In this document: positions 6,196-13,362 of the stretch, piece after piece
How positions within the stretch are numbered: the first letter of the stretch is position 1
Layout: each line of letters starts with the position of its first letter
DNA from: CAZOMR01 sp964580655
Lineage (GTDB): Bacteria > RBG-13-61-14 > CAZOMR01
Reading direction: 5' to 3'
Assembly: GCA_964580655.1 (NCBI GenBank)
Contig: CAZOMR010000068.1
Coordinates: forward strand, 1-13,362
Length of the DNA stretch: 13,362 bases
Program-made: the position numbers and the translations under genes
Notes under the pieces: model-generated
Database searches by the model: none
What the model was told of the DNA's origin: nothing
Seen by the model: only the letters and a program-made list of their open reading frames with translations

Positions 6196-7421
6196 ACCGA
6201 TTGCTCATGCTTTCGCCCAGGTTCTTTTGAAAGCCTCGGCACCGCAACTACAAGGGCCACGCCCATACATATCGCCATAAGCAAGCAAGCGGAAAGCACC
6301 GTGAAGATATTTGCCAGGTCCCATCGTTCCCCGATCCATCCTGCAAGCCAGCTCATGAAAGACCCGAAGCCGAAGTTCATGAAAAAGAAAAGCCCGAATA
6401 TCCGCCCTCGAAATCCGGCAGTGGTGTAGCGCGGAAGCAGGGCATTGCCAACCGGCTGGCTTGCAAAATAGATAAAAGCGAAACACATCAGCGAAATGAC
6501 AAGCATAATGTCTTGAAGGTGAGCGATCAGGAAGAGAAGCGGGCACGCAAACACGAACACCCCGGTATAAAGCATCTCCTTGTTAACCCGGTCTGCAAGA
6601 CGCCCGCCGAAGAACTGGCCGAACATGCCAAGAGTTAATACCAGGGTGGTCAGGAAGCCCCCCTTTATCACTCCTTCCATGTGCAAGTAGGGGATGTCAA
6701 CCTTCTCGATGAAAAATGTGGGCAAAAAGGTTATCAAACCCCGATAGCACATGCCGTTGAACATGGAGAGAAGAAACAACAAAATGAGCGGCAAAAGGAG
6801 GTAGGGTCGAGAGCCTTCTTTATCATCCTTGAGCGTGGGTGAGAGGTCTCTGGCCTCTACTTTTACACTGCCGCGCCACACGACTATCCCGAGGAGAAGC
6901 GGAGCCAGGCTGAGTATACTGAAGGCATTGCGCCAGCCAAACCACTGCGCAAGCGCAGAGACCAGAAATGGAGACACCGCCAGTCCGAAGCTTCCTCCCA
7001 CGCCGTGCAAGCCCATGGACCTGCCGTGAAGCCGTGTGCCGAAGGAGATAAAGGTATTGCCCGTGGGATGGTATAGTCCGGCGAAGATTCCGAGCAGGCA
7101 CAAGGCTAAAACCAGGGTAGGAAAGTCGGGGGCCCGGCCTACGAGGAACAGGCTGATCGAGCTTCCGATGCTGTATATGATGAGCATGCGCCGGGTTCCT
7201 ATCCGGTCCACAAGCCGCCCTGCAGGGATAGCGGACAGGCCGAAAAAAAGGGTGGCCGCGAAGTAGGCCATGCCTAGATTTTCGAAGCTGTCCGGCTGGT
7301 CGAAGAATTCGATAGAAACAAGGATCATCACCGCGGGGAAAGCCATCTCGCAGACATGGTCCAGAAAATGCCCGGCCACTGCTATCCAGATAACCTTTTT
7401 TTCCTTCAAGGCTGTGCTCAA
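6192..7421 (-). CDS. MFS transporter
   Basis: This 409-residue major facilitator protein has 12 predicted membrane segments and a hydrophilic loop in the middle (about 185-206). MFS motif A is clear after helix 2 (AGRLVDRIGTRR, 67-78) and is repeated in the second half as GGRLADRVNKEM. GHFLDH in helix 1 and GLYHPTGNTFISFG recall the fosmidomycin-resistance (Fsr) type of exporter, but the substrate is unknown. The start is TTG, overlapping the TGA of the helicase gene as TTGA, with AGGAG 9 bases upstream. It is therefore the last gene of a coupled three-gene operon. Its TAA overlaps the stop of the convergent CPBP-like gene, leaving no room for an intergenic terminator. Confidence 0.92.
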   Translation of the reverse strand: MSTALKEKKVIWIAVAGHFLDHVCEMAFPAVMILVSIEFFDQPDSFENLGMAYFAATLFFGLSAIPAGRLVDRIGTRRMLIIYSIGSSISLFLVGRAPDFPTLVLALCLLGIFAGLYHPTGNTFISFGTRLHGRSMGLHGVGGSFGLAVSPFLVSALAQWFGWRNAFSILSLAPLLLGIVVWRGSVKVEARDLSPTLKDDKEGSRPYLLLPLILLFLLSMFNGMCYRGLITFLPTFFIEKVDIPYLHMEGVIKGGFLTTLVLTLGMFGQFFGGRLADRVNKEMLYTGVFVFACPLLFLIAHLQDIMLVISLMCFAFIYFASQPVGNALLPRYTTAGFRGRIFGLFFFMNFGFGSFMSWLAGWIGERWDLANIFTVLSACLLMAICMGVALVVAVPRLSKEPGRKHEQSV

Positions 7422-9436
7422 CCCCTCTTGCTCCTCTCTTTGCTCTTGAGGAAATTGCTCAATTCATCCAGGTTATCCGTGATCCTCATGGGAGGCAGGC
7501 TTGCGAGGAACACCCTGCCGTACCCTCGTCGCCTGAGCCTTGTATCCAGGACTGCCAGTATTCCGAAGTCGTTTCTGCTCCGGATCAGCCTTCCCAGGCC
7601 CTGCTTGAGCGCAATCACAGCCGCCGGAACCTGGTATGAAAGAAACGCGTCCCCGCGTAGCTCATTGATGCGGGCAATCCGGGCGGCCACCAACGGATCT
7701 GACGGCGGAGCAAAAGGCAACTTGTCAACCACAACGAGACTGAGCCCCGGGCCAATCACATCCACTCCCTGCCAGAAGCTCGCGGTGGCAAATAAGACCG
7801 CACAGTCGGTCTTGCGGAACTCATCCAGCAAGGCTGTTCTAGGCTTTTGCCCCTGACGAAGGAGCGGGAAATCCAGCCGTTTGCTGAGAATCTCATAGAC
7901 CTTGTACATGTTCCTGAAGCTCGTGAAAAGCAGGAAAGCTCTACCCCGGCTTATCTTCACGAGTTCCTCCATCTCCTTTGCCGCGGCCGAGATGAATCTC
8001 CGGTCATCCGGTTCCGGCAGGCTGACCGGGAGGTAGAAAACAGCTTGTTCCTGGAAATCGAAGCTTGACTCGAGCTTCAACTCTTCCACCCGAGAGCCCA
8101 TCTCATCCAGTCCGAGACGGCTCTTGATATACTCAAATGACCATTTGTTGTTCTGGCTCGTGGCCAGTGTGGCCGAGGTGAAGACCGCAGTGTCCACTCG
8201 GGTGTAAAGGCTCTCCTGGAGAGTCGGCCCGATCTCAAGCGGGCTTGCCCGCAAGAGGAGCGAGCGGGGCCGCGTCTCGCACCAGTAGACAAAATCAGGG
8301 TCATCCCTGCGCAGGATGAATGCAAGCTCGCTAGATATCTTTTCAGACCGCTCCTTCAGGTTGCCCGCGTTAGCATCCTTGTCTGCAAAGCCGGAAAAAC
8401 GCGCACCCAGATCCATGAGCGCCTCGCATAAGTCCAAGCCCATTTTCTCGATCTGACCGGAAAGGTCATCATCCTCAAGCAGAAACCTCCTTGCCTCATC
8501 CTCATGCCGTACATCACCGGCCAGCCTTCCATCGGCCAAGGCCGCAACAGCTCTGAAGAAGACCCTGCTCAGGTTTTTTACTTTTTCCATATCCAAGTGA
8601 AAACTCTTCCGCCGAGGCTCCCCGGGAATAAAAGCCGGAAGACTTCTCACCATGTCCCTGGCCAGGCCTTCTATCCGGAAATCACTTACCTGGAACCCGA
8701 AGTATTCCGTGGCCACATCCTCAAGCTGGTGAGCCTCGTCAAATATCACGGTCCGGTAGCGAGGTATCACCTCGCCGAAACCGCGTTCCCGCACAGAGAG
8801 GTCAGCGAAAAAGAGATGGTGGTTAACGATCAAGATGTCCGATTCCTGAGCGTTCTGCCGCATGCGGGTTATAAAGCATTGCTTGAAATCAGGGCATTTG
8901 CTACCCAGGCACTGTTCCGAGGTCGCCGAGATTTCGCGCCATGTAGCGTAATCATCCGGCAGGTCCGGGAGTTCTGCCCGGTCTCCTGTCCTGGTCTTTG
9001 TGACCCATTTCTCTATGGACTTGAATGCCCGGATGTCCTGGCGAAAGGGAAACATGGGCTCGCGGAGAAAATCCTTGTATCTATACCAACAGAGGTAATT
9101 GGATCGGCCCTTCATCAGGGTGGTGCGAAACTTGAATTGCCGGGCCAGCGAGGGCATGTCCTTGAAAAAAATCTGCTCTTGCAGATTCTTTGTCCCTGAT
9201 GATATGACCACCTTCTGCCCGGAAAGCAATGCCGGCACAAGGTAGGCAAAGGTCTTGCCCGTGCCAGTGCCGGCCTCTACTATAAGGAACCGGGCCTCCT
9301 GGAAGGCACAGAGCACCTCTCGCGCCATGGTTAGTTGTTCGGGGCGGTGCTCGTAGTTTGGGAGCTCACCTGCAAAGTAGCCTCGCGGCCCCAGAAACTC
9401 GGATACCCTGCGGGAAAGTTCCCTGGAGCCCTTCAT
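7418..9436 (-). CDS. dinG: DinG/XPD-type iron-sulfur DNA helicase
   Basis: This 672-residue superfamily 2 helicase unwinds DNA 5' to 3' with ATP and probably acts on R-loops, D-loops or G-quadruplexes during repair. Motifs in order: Q-motif region YEHRPEQLTMA (28-38), Walker A AGTGTGKT (55-62), VNHHLFF (204-210), DEAH box (233-236), SAT (421-423), FWQGVDV (554-560) and QGLGRLIRS (612-620). Four cysteines between Walker A and the DEAH box (116, 176, 181, 187, the last three as CLGSKCPDFKQC) match the ligands of the 4Fe-4S cluster of the XPD/DinG family. The length is usual for DinG/YoaA. It overlaps the small membrane-protein gene by ATGA and the MFS gene by TTGA. YoaA rather than DinG would be an alternative label. 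Confidence 0.95.
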   Translation of the reverse strand: MKGSRELSRRVSEFLGPRGYFAGELPNYEHRPEQLTMAREVLCAFQEARFLIVEAGTGTGKTFAYLVPALLSGQKVVISSGTKNLQEQIFFKDMPSLARQFKFRTTLMKGRSNYLCWYRYKDFLREPMFPFRQDIRAFKSIEKWVTKTRTGDRAELPDLPDDYATWREISATSEQCLGSKCPDFKQCFITRMRQNAQESDILIVNHHLFFADLSVRERGFGEVIPRYRTVIFDEAHQLEDVATEYFGFQVSDFRIEGLARDMVRSLPAFIPGEPRRKSFHLDMEKVKNLSRVFFRAVAALADGRLAGDVRHEDEARRFLLEDDDLSGQIEKMGLDLCEALMDLGARFSGFADKDANAGNLKERSEKISSELAFILRRDDPDFVYWCETRPRSLLLRASPLEIGPTLQESLYTRVDTAVFTSATLATSQNNKWSFEYIKSRLGLDEMGSRVEELKLESSFDFQEQAVFYLPVSLPEPDDRRFISAAAKEMEELVKISRGRAFLLFTSFRNMYKVYEILSKRLDFPLLRQGQKPRTALLDEFRKTDCAVLFATASFWQGVDVIGPGLSLVVVDKLPFAPPSDPLVAARIARINELRGDAFLSYQVPAAVIALKQGLGRLIRSRNDFGILAVLDTRLRRRGYGRVFLASLPPMRITDNLDELSNFLKSKERSKRG

Positions 9437-9666
9437 TCGCCCGTGTCCCGGTCATCGTCTGTTTTCGGGTTTGAGAATCTGAGGAGGTATCCTACGAGGC
9501 CTGTGGTTGCGGTAGCTATTATGCCTGCTATCCCGGCCCGTATAGCCTCCTGGTGTGCAAACCCGAGACCGCTTATGTCCGGCTCGCGGACAAATGGCGA
9601 GAAATATGTAGCCAAAACAATTCCTACAAACACCAGTGCCAAAAGCCCGAATCCCAGATACCTCAT
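9433..9666 (-). CDS. Small two-helix membrane protein
   Basis: This 77-residue protein starting MRYLGFGLLAL has two hydrophobic segments (about 3-24 and 44-66) separated by an acidic loop containing FSPFVREPDISG. It has a charged tail, NPKTDDDRDTGE. Its TGA overlaps the ATG of the dinG-like gene as ATGA, which supports it as a real gene. An upstream TTG at 9684 would add six residues, but the predicted minus-strand promoter places transcription start right at 9666, favouring this ATG and a leaderless message. No known family recognised. Confidence 0.7.
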   Translation of the reverse strand: MRYLGFGLLALVFVGIVLATYFSPFVREPDISGLGFAHQEAIRAGIAGIIATATTGLVGYLLRFSNPKTDDDRDTGE

Positions 9667-9672
9667 ACAAGA

Positions 9673-9701
9673 AAAATACCCCAACCTACCCGCTCAGTCA
9701 A
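9673..9701 (-). promoter_or_regulatory. Minus-strand promoter for the dinG operon
   Basis: On the minus strand, TTGACT (9701-9696) is a 5 of 6 match to -35. It is followed after exactly 17 bp by TATTTT (9678-9673), a 4 of 6 match to -10. The expected transcription start is 7 bases further on, at about 9666, which coincides with the ATG of the small membrane protein. If correct, the operon starts with a leaderless mRNA. Confidence 0.4.
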
Positions 9702-9715
9702 CCGGACAAACCAGG

Positions 9716-9743
9716 TTGCAAATTTTTATCCTTTCGGTATGAT
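9716..9743 (+). promoter_or_regulatory. Sigma-70 promoter of the adenylate cyclase gene
   Basis: TTGCAA (9716-9721), a 16-bp spacer and TATGAT (9738-9743, 5 of 6 match) precede the cyclase gene. The expected start near 9750 leaves a leader of about 20 nt containing the ribosome-binding site CGAGGA (9759-9764), 6 bases before ATG 9771. It is back-to-back with the minus-strand promoter of the dinG operon. Confidence 0.5.
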
Positions 9744-9770
9744 AAAGCAAAAGTTAAACGAGGACAGATA

Positions 9771-12377
9771 ATGAATTTTCTACGGCGCATTGTGAGGTTC
9801 ATTTTCAGGCTTTCGTCCTTTCGGATCGGCCTGCTCATCACCTTTATTGTGCTCATCGTGTATTTTTCAGCCCAGTTGTATAAGATCGGCCCTCTAGCGA
9901 AAAGCGGGTTTGCTTCAGCGGTGCGGCAGATGGAGCTCAAGGCTTATGATCTCCGGTTCCGCATTCGGGGAAAGGTTCCCATAGGTGACGAGGTTGTGAT
10001 CGTGGCCATTGACGAGGCCAGTATTGACAAGCTGGGGCATTGGCCCTGGCCTAGAGACGAGTGGGGCAAGTTTATCCTGAACATGAAGAATTATGAGCCC
10101 AGGGTGGTGGCCTTTGACATAGTGTTCGCGGAGCCGGATCAAAATATAAACATCCAGTATCTGGAGAAGGTGAGGAAGGAATTCGAGAAGCGTGGACTGG
10201 CGGATGCGGAGCTGGACGAGGCTGAAGCTGAGAGGGCCATCCAGGCATATGCCGAGGAGATGAATAGGGAGGAGCGACTGCTTAAGCAACTGCTTTCCGA
10301 GCTTGGGGGTTCCAGGAAGAAGAATCAAAAGCTCCTCACTGATGTCCGGGCCAGATTGGCGCAGATCAGAGGCCAGCGGGTGCACCTTAATGAGCTTCTC
10401 GAAAAAAATCAGAGCGCAGAGATCAAGAAGGCTGAGCTTCTAGCCCGGCTCAAGAGCTTTCCCGAGTTTATCCAGGATCTGAAGCAACAGGCCAATACTG
10501 ATCAATACTTCGCGGATGCGATCAAGGAAATTCCACAGGTGGTGCTGGGCTGGTTTTTCTTTGAGACCGAGTGGGAGACGAAGCAACTTTTAGATCAGGA
10601 TTTTTCCGAAGAGGTAAAAGGCCTGGAACAGTCAACTATCAAGGCTGTTCAGATGAAGGAGGGATGCTCGTGGAACAGGTTTGCCAGGAAGATCACCAAT
10701 ATGTATGGCATGCGCGTGAATATCCCTATCATTGCAGAGGGCGTGCAAAACTTCGGATACTTTACATTCACTGCTGATCGCGAGGACGGGGTTTATCGCA
10801 AGGCCCCCTTGATTGCGGCTTACAGGGTTCCGGATGGCAATCCGCCTGGCCCTGATAATGTCAAGGTATACCCCTTACTTTCCCTGGCCGCACTCGCGAC
10901 CTATCTGGGCGAGGACCCCCTGATAGAGGTGGATGAACTGGGAGTCTCCGGGATAACACTTGCTGGCACTCGTATCCCGGTTGATGAAAAGGGAAGGATG
11001 TACATAAATTTCAGGGGGCCCCGGGATACATTCTCTTACTACAGCGCATACGATGTGATAAGCGATTTCAAGGAAAAACCGGATATAGATCCGAAAAAAA
11101 TCTTCAAAGACAAGATAGTCCTGATCGGAGCAACCGCCATCGCCATCTACGACATCCGCACTGTGCCATTCGAGTCCATGCCAGGGATAGAGATGCACGC
11201 AAATACCATTGATAATATACTGCACCAGCAAGCCATCACCCGGCCAAGCTGGTATGGCTTCTTCGACATCTTCATCATCATATTCCTCGGTCTCATTCTC
11301 GGCCTGATCCTGCCCCGTGTGAAGCCGCTGTGGGGTGCTCTCGCAACAGTGATCCTGTTTCTCGGATACGGCCTTGTCAATTATTATTTCTTTGTTGAAA
11401 AATTCTACTCCTTTACCATCCTCTATCCGTTGGCAGAACTCCTGCTCCTTTACCTCGGCATCACCATCTACCACTATGCCCTGGAAGAAAAGGACAAGCG
11501 GTTCATCAAGAGTGCGTTCGGCTATTATCTTTCGCCACATGTAATAGAGGAGTTGACAAGCGATCCGGACAAGCTCAAGCTCGGAGGCGAGAGCAGAGAG
11601 GTTACAGCCTTCTTCTCGGATATTCAGGGCTTCTCAAGCATCAGCGAAAAATTGAGTCCGGAGGGCCTGGTGCAACTTTTCAATGAATACCTGACCGAGA
11701 TGAGCGACATCATCCTGAAATACGACGGCACTATTGACAAGTATGAGGGCGATGCGATCATGGCGTTCTTCGGCGCCCCTATCGCTTACCCTGACCATGC
11801 CCGCCGGGCCTGCCTGGCCGCGATTGAGCAACAGAAAAGGCTTGCGGAGATGAGAAAGGTCTTACGCGAGCAGGGCAGAGACGAGCTCTTCGTGCGCATA
11901 GGGCTGAACACCGGCGAGGTGGTGGTGGGCAACATGGGCAGTTTAAAGCGGATGGACTACACGATCATGGGAGACGAGGTTAACCTGGCATCACGGCTGG
12001 AGGGTGCAAACAAGCAGTATCAAACATTTACAATGGCCAGCGAGGCCACTTATAAGCAGACCATGGAATATATTGAGGCCAGAGACCTGGGGCTGATGCG
12101 AGTGGTCGGCAAGAAAATCCCGGTGCGGGTCTATGAGCTTTTAGCAGAGAAAGGCGGGCTTGCACCGGAAAAAGAGAAGCTCATCAAGGTTTACCTTGAG
12201 GGACTTCATCACTATGAGGACCGAAAATGGGGCAAGGCCATTGCCGCGTTTAAGGAGGCGACCCGGATGGACCCGGAGGACGGCCCCTCCAGGGTTTATC
12301 TGAGCCGCTGTGAGTTCTATCTTGCTTCGCCGCCAGACCCGGATTGGGACGGAGTATTCACTCTCACGGAAAAGTAA
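9771..12377 (+). CDS. CHASE2-sensor class III adenylate cyclase with TPR-like tail
   Basis: This 868-residue membrane-bound cyclase makes cAMP (or cGMP) in response to an extracytoplasmic signal. It has a first membrane helix (about 18-36) and a large periplasmic CHASE2 domain (about 45-490) with VVIVAIDEASIDKLGHWPWPRD and VAFDIVFAEPD. Three helices follow (about 497-515, 519-541, 549-568), then the catalytic domain (about 605-785). Metal-binding Asp617 (FFSDIQGF) and Asp661 (YEGDAIMAFFG), substrate-reading Lys657, and transition-state Asn738 and Arg742 (VNLASRLEG) are all present, so it should be active; Thr731 in DYTIMGD fits the Lys/Thr type of adenylate cyclase. Residues 801-850 look like one TPR helix pair. 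Unusually, residues 128-242 form a charged helical insert inside CHASE2. ATG 9771 has CGAGGA upstream and starts just before the first membrane helix; the frame is open further upstream (ATG 9636), but that would run across both divergent promoters. Confidence 0.93.
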   Translation: MNFLRRIVRFIFRLSSFRIGLLITFIVLIVYFSAQLYKIGPLAKSGFASAVRQMELKAYDLRFRIRGKVPIGDEVVIVAIDEASIDKLGHWPWPRDEWGKFILNMKNYEPRVVAFDIVFAEPDQNINIQYLEKVRKEFEKRGLADAELDEAEAERAIQAYAEEMNREERLLKQLLSELGGSRKKNQKLLTDVRARLAQIRGQRVHLNELLEKNQSAEIKKAELLARLKSFPEFIQDLKQQANTDQYFADAIKEIPQVVLGWFFFETEWETKQLLDQDFSEEVKGLEQSTIKAVQMKEGCSWNRFARKITNMYGMRVNIPIIAEGVQNFGYFTFTADREDGVYRKAPLIAAYRVPDGNPPGPDNVKVYPLLSLAALATYLGEDPLIEVDELGVSGITLAGTRIPVDEKGRMYINFRGPRDTFSYYSAYDVISDFKEKPDIDPKKIFKDKIVLIGATAIAIYDIRTVPFESMPGIEMHANTIDNILHQQAITRPSWYGFFDIFIIIFLGLILGLILPRVKPLWGALATVILFLGYGLVNYYFFVEKFYSFTILYPLAELLLLYLGITIYHYALEEKDKRFIKSAFGYYLSPHVIEELTSDPDKLKLGGESREVTAFFSDIQGFSSISEKLSPEGLVQLFNEYLTEMSDIILKYDGTIDKYEGDAIMAFFGAPIAYPDHARRACLAAIEQQKRLAEMRKVLREQGRDELFVRIGLNTGEVVVGNMGSLKRMDYTIMGDEVNLASRLEGANKQYQTFTMASEATYKQTMEYIEARDLGLMRVVGKKIPVRVYELLAEKGGLAPEKEKLIKVYLEGLHHYEDRKWGKAIAAFKEATRMDPEDGPSRVYLSRCEFYLASPPDPDWDGVFTLTEK

Positions 12378-12423
12378 GCCGAAGGTGTGCGACATGATTG
12401 GTGATGGTTGTCATAGCCGAGAC

Positions 12424-12476
12424 GTAGGGGCGCGGCTTGCCGCGCCCGATTTAGGCAGGGCAAGCCCTGCCCCTAC
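12424..12476. repeat. 53-bp double-hairpin palindromic repeat (REP/MITE-like)
   Basis: The element begins GTAGGGGC and ends GCCCCTAC, an 8-bp terminal inverted repeat. Inside are two perfect hairpins: 12428-12447, GGGCGCGG with loop CTTG and CCGCGCCC; and 12454-12471, GGCAGGGC with loop AA and GCCCTGCC. Similar G+C-rich elements starting GTAGGGGC are, to my recollection, scattered between genes in many bacterial genomes; copy number here cannot be checked. It lies between the cyclase gene and the next promoter and might also act as a transcription barrier, but it has no T-tract. Confidence 0.75.
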
Positions 12477-12505
12477 TTTACAAACAAAGCAGGACTTGTC
12501 ATAAT
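12477..12505 (+). promoter_or_regulatory. Sigma-70 promoter abutting the palindromic repeat
   Basis: TTTACA (12477-12482, 5 of 6), a 17-bp spacer and CATAAT (12500-12505, 5 of 6) form a good promoter. The -35 begins at the base immediately after the 53-bp repeat. Transcription would start near 12512, about 18 nt before ATG 12530. Confidence 0.55.
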
Positions 12506-12529
12506 AAATAAGGGCTTGAGAGTAACGAG

Positions 12530-13120
12530 ATGGAAGAACTTGATAATGAAACCCTGGATACCCTGGAAAAACGAATAGAAGAACTCCGCACATGCTATGA
12601 ACAATTCTTCCTCGGCTCCCGCCGGACCCCTCCGGAACAGCAAAAGACATCGGTGCAATACCTGATCCGCCGTCTCGCGAACCAGCAGACTGCAAACTAC
12701 CAGATACGATTCCGCTTACAGCAGTTGGTGTCCAAGTTCAATTCCTACAACCAGTATTGGATGAGGGTTATGTATCAGATCGAATCCGGAACATATAAAC
12801 GGGACCTGTTCAAGGCCGCGCTCCATGCGGGAAAGAATCCCACGGAGGCTCTAAAAGCCGGGGCATCCAGGACTGGTCCAGGGAAAAAAGAACAAGGGCC
12901 CGAGGGCTTTCCCGATGAAAAGGTTGACCGGCTTCATTCCGAAATGCTTGAGGCTCGTAAGTCATGCAAACAGCCAGTGGAAGGCTTTACACGCGAGAAG
13001 CTCGCTAAAACCATTAAAAAACAACTCCCCGCACTCCAGAAAAAATACAAGGGCAAAAAGGTCGAATTCAAGGTAGTGGTGGAAGGAGGCCAGGCAAAAC
13101 TAAAGGCAACGGTCAAGTAA
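12530..13120 (+). CDS. MXAN_5187 C-terminal-domain-like soluble protein
   Basis: This 196-residue protein has no signal peptide or membrane helix. The N-terminal half (about 8-92) is helical with ELRTCYEQFFLG, LIRRLANQQTANYQIRFRLQ and YNQYWMRVMYQIESGTYKRD. A low-complexity Gly/Lys linker (about 101-128) leads to a C-terminal segment (129-196) with AKTIKKQLPALQKKYKGKKV followed by EFKVVVEGGQAKLKATVK. From memory this is the layout of the C-terminal domain of Myxococcus MXAN_5187, found in deltaproteobacteria either free-standing or behind membrane sensor modules. The biochemical function is unknown. It has its own promoter, and its only weak Shine-Dalgarno candidates are GAGAG and ACGAG near the ATG. 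Its position behind a signalling cyclase hints at a regulatory role, which is inference. Confidence 0.8.
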   Translation: MEELDNETLDTLEKRIEELRTCYEQFFLGSRRTPPEQQKTSVQYLIRRLANQQTANYQIRFRLQQLVSKFNSYNQYWMRVMYQIESGTYKRDLFKAALHAGKNPTEALKAGASRTGPGKKEQGPEGFPDEKVDRLHSEMLEARKSCKQPVEGFTREKLAKTIKKQLPALQKKYKGKKVEFKVVVEGGQAKLKATVK

Positions 13121-13198
13121 ATCCACCGCATAATCCACATCCATGAATCCAGCAATTATTAAGGAGAGCACTAAATTGTTTGCAATAGAAATATGATT

Positions 13199-13221
13199 CC
13201 CTCCCCCTGGATGGGGGAGGG
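13199..13221. repeat. Perfect 9-bp-stem hairpin
   Basis: CCCTCCCCC and GGGGGAGGG form a perfect inverted repeat around the 5-base loop TGGAT. It is very stable but not followed by a T-tract; its right arm runs into the first copy of the 24-bp tandem repeat. It could act as an imperfect terminator for the gene ending at 13120 or as the boundary of a REP-like element. Confidence 0.6.
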
Positions 13222-13318
13222 GATCGGGGGTCAGAGCTTCAAGGGGATCGGGGGTCAGAGCTTCAACGGGGATCGGGGGTCAGAGCTTCAACAAGGGGAT
13301 CGGGGGTCAGAGCTTCAA
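13219..13318 (+). repeat. Four exact copies of a 24-bp G-rich repeat
   Basis: The unit reads GGGGATCGGGGG followed by TCAGAGCTTCAA. It occurs without any mismatch at 13219-13242, 13243-13266, 13268-13291 and 13295-13318. The copies are separated by 0, 1 (C) and 3 (CAA) bases. Each unit carries G4 and G5 runs. After the last copy comes a doubled TTCAAAG (13321-13334), then sequence to the edge with no recognisable gene. The core GGGGTCAGAGCTT reminds me of motifs seen next to IS200/RAYT-type transposase genes, but no transposase is in the window. Confidence 0.9.
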
Positions 13319-13362
13319 TGTTCAAAGTTCAAAGAAAATCCGCGTTCATCCTCCGGATCTTC

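Noticed and set aside
8504..9199. 231-codon open frame antisense to the dinG-like gene
   Set aside because: The opposite strand carries every helicase motif; this frame shows no family features.
9636..9770. Upstream in-frame extension of the cyclase gene to ATG 9636 (45 extra residues)
   Set aside because: The extension overlaps the divergent gene and both predicted promoters, has basic low-complexity sequence with no ribosome-binding site, and ATG 9771 has CGAGGA and sits directly before the first membrane helix.
12424..12476. Rho-independent terminator for the cyclase gene
   Set aside because: Stable hairpins but no T-tract on either side; the mirrored double-hairpin layout fits a REP/MITE-like repeat better.
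13193..13362. Open frame from ATG 13193 running through the tandem repeats to the window edge
   Set aside because: No ribosome-binding site at the right distance; the frame stays open mainly because the repeat unit has no stop, and its peptide changes frame when the spacer length is not a multiple of three.

Overview
The window looks like a piece of a Gram-negative bacterial chromosome of moderately high G+C, most likely from the Desulfobacterota/Myxococcota part of the tree. The reasons are a near-consensus sigma-54 promoter, an outer-membrane polysaccharide export set, a CHASE2-adenylate cyclase, and a C-terminal gene resembling a family I associate with Myxococcus (MXAN_5187 C-terminal domain). 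The taxonomic placement is inference. There are no rRNA or tRNA genes and no CRISPR array.

Region 1 (1-716) is a dense regulatory stretch. It holds a 17-bp inverted repeat, an IHF-like site and a sigma-54 -24/-12 element. These are followed by a small open frame (about 260-463) that has a good ribosome-binding site but no ordinary start next to it. A second, sigma-70 promoter (570-597) follows, then an 11-codon leader-peptide ORF with a strong ribosome-binding site, then a perfect 16-bp palindrome.

Region 2 (717-6195, + strand) reads as one operon: a secreted five-cysteine protein of unknown function, an outer-membrane beta-barrel protein, a Wza/GumB-type polysaccharide export protein with SLBB domains, a DegT/DnrJ-type sugar aminotransferase, a HAD phosphatase and a CPBP-like membrane protein. 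The last three genes overlap by ATGA. The first four genes fit the outer-membrane export end of an exopolysaccharide or capsule pathway plus one amino-sugar step. No glycosyltransferase, flippase or polymerase is present here, so they should lie elsewhere.

Region 3 (9666-6192, - strand) is a compact three-gene operon: a small two-helix membrane protein, a DinG/XPD-type iron-sulfur helicase and an MFS transporter. Neighbouring genes overlap by ATGA and TTGA. The MFS stop codon overlaps the stop codon of the convergent CPBP-like gene.

Region 4 (9700-13120, + strand) starts from a divergent promoter and encodes a CHASE2-class III adenylate cyclase. It has a roughly 115-residue charged helical insert inside the sensor domain and a TPR-like tail. 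A 53-bp double-hairpin repeat follows, directly abutting the promoter of a soluble MXAN_5187_C-like gene.

Region 5 (13121-13362) has no convincing gene. It contains a 9-bp-stem hairpin and four exact copies of a 24-bp G-rich repeat with growing spacers (0, 1, 3 bp), probably the fringe of a mobile or REP-like element continuing past the window edge.
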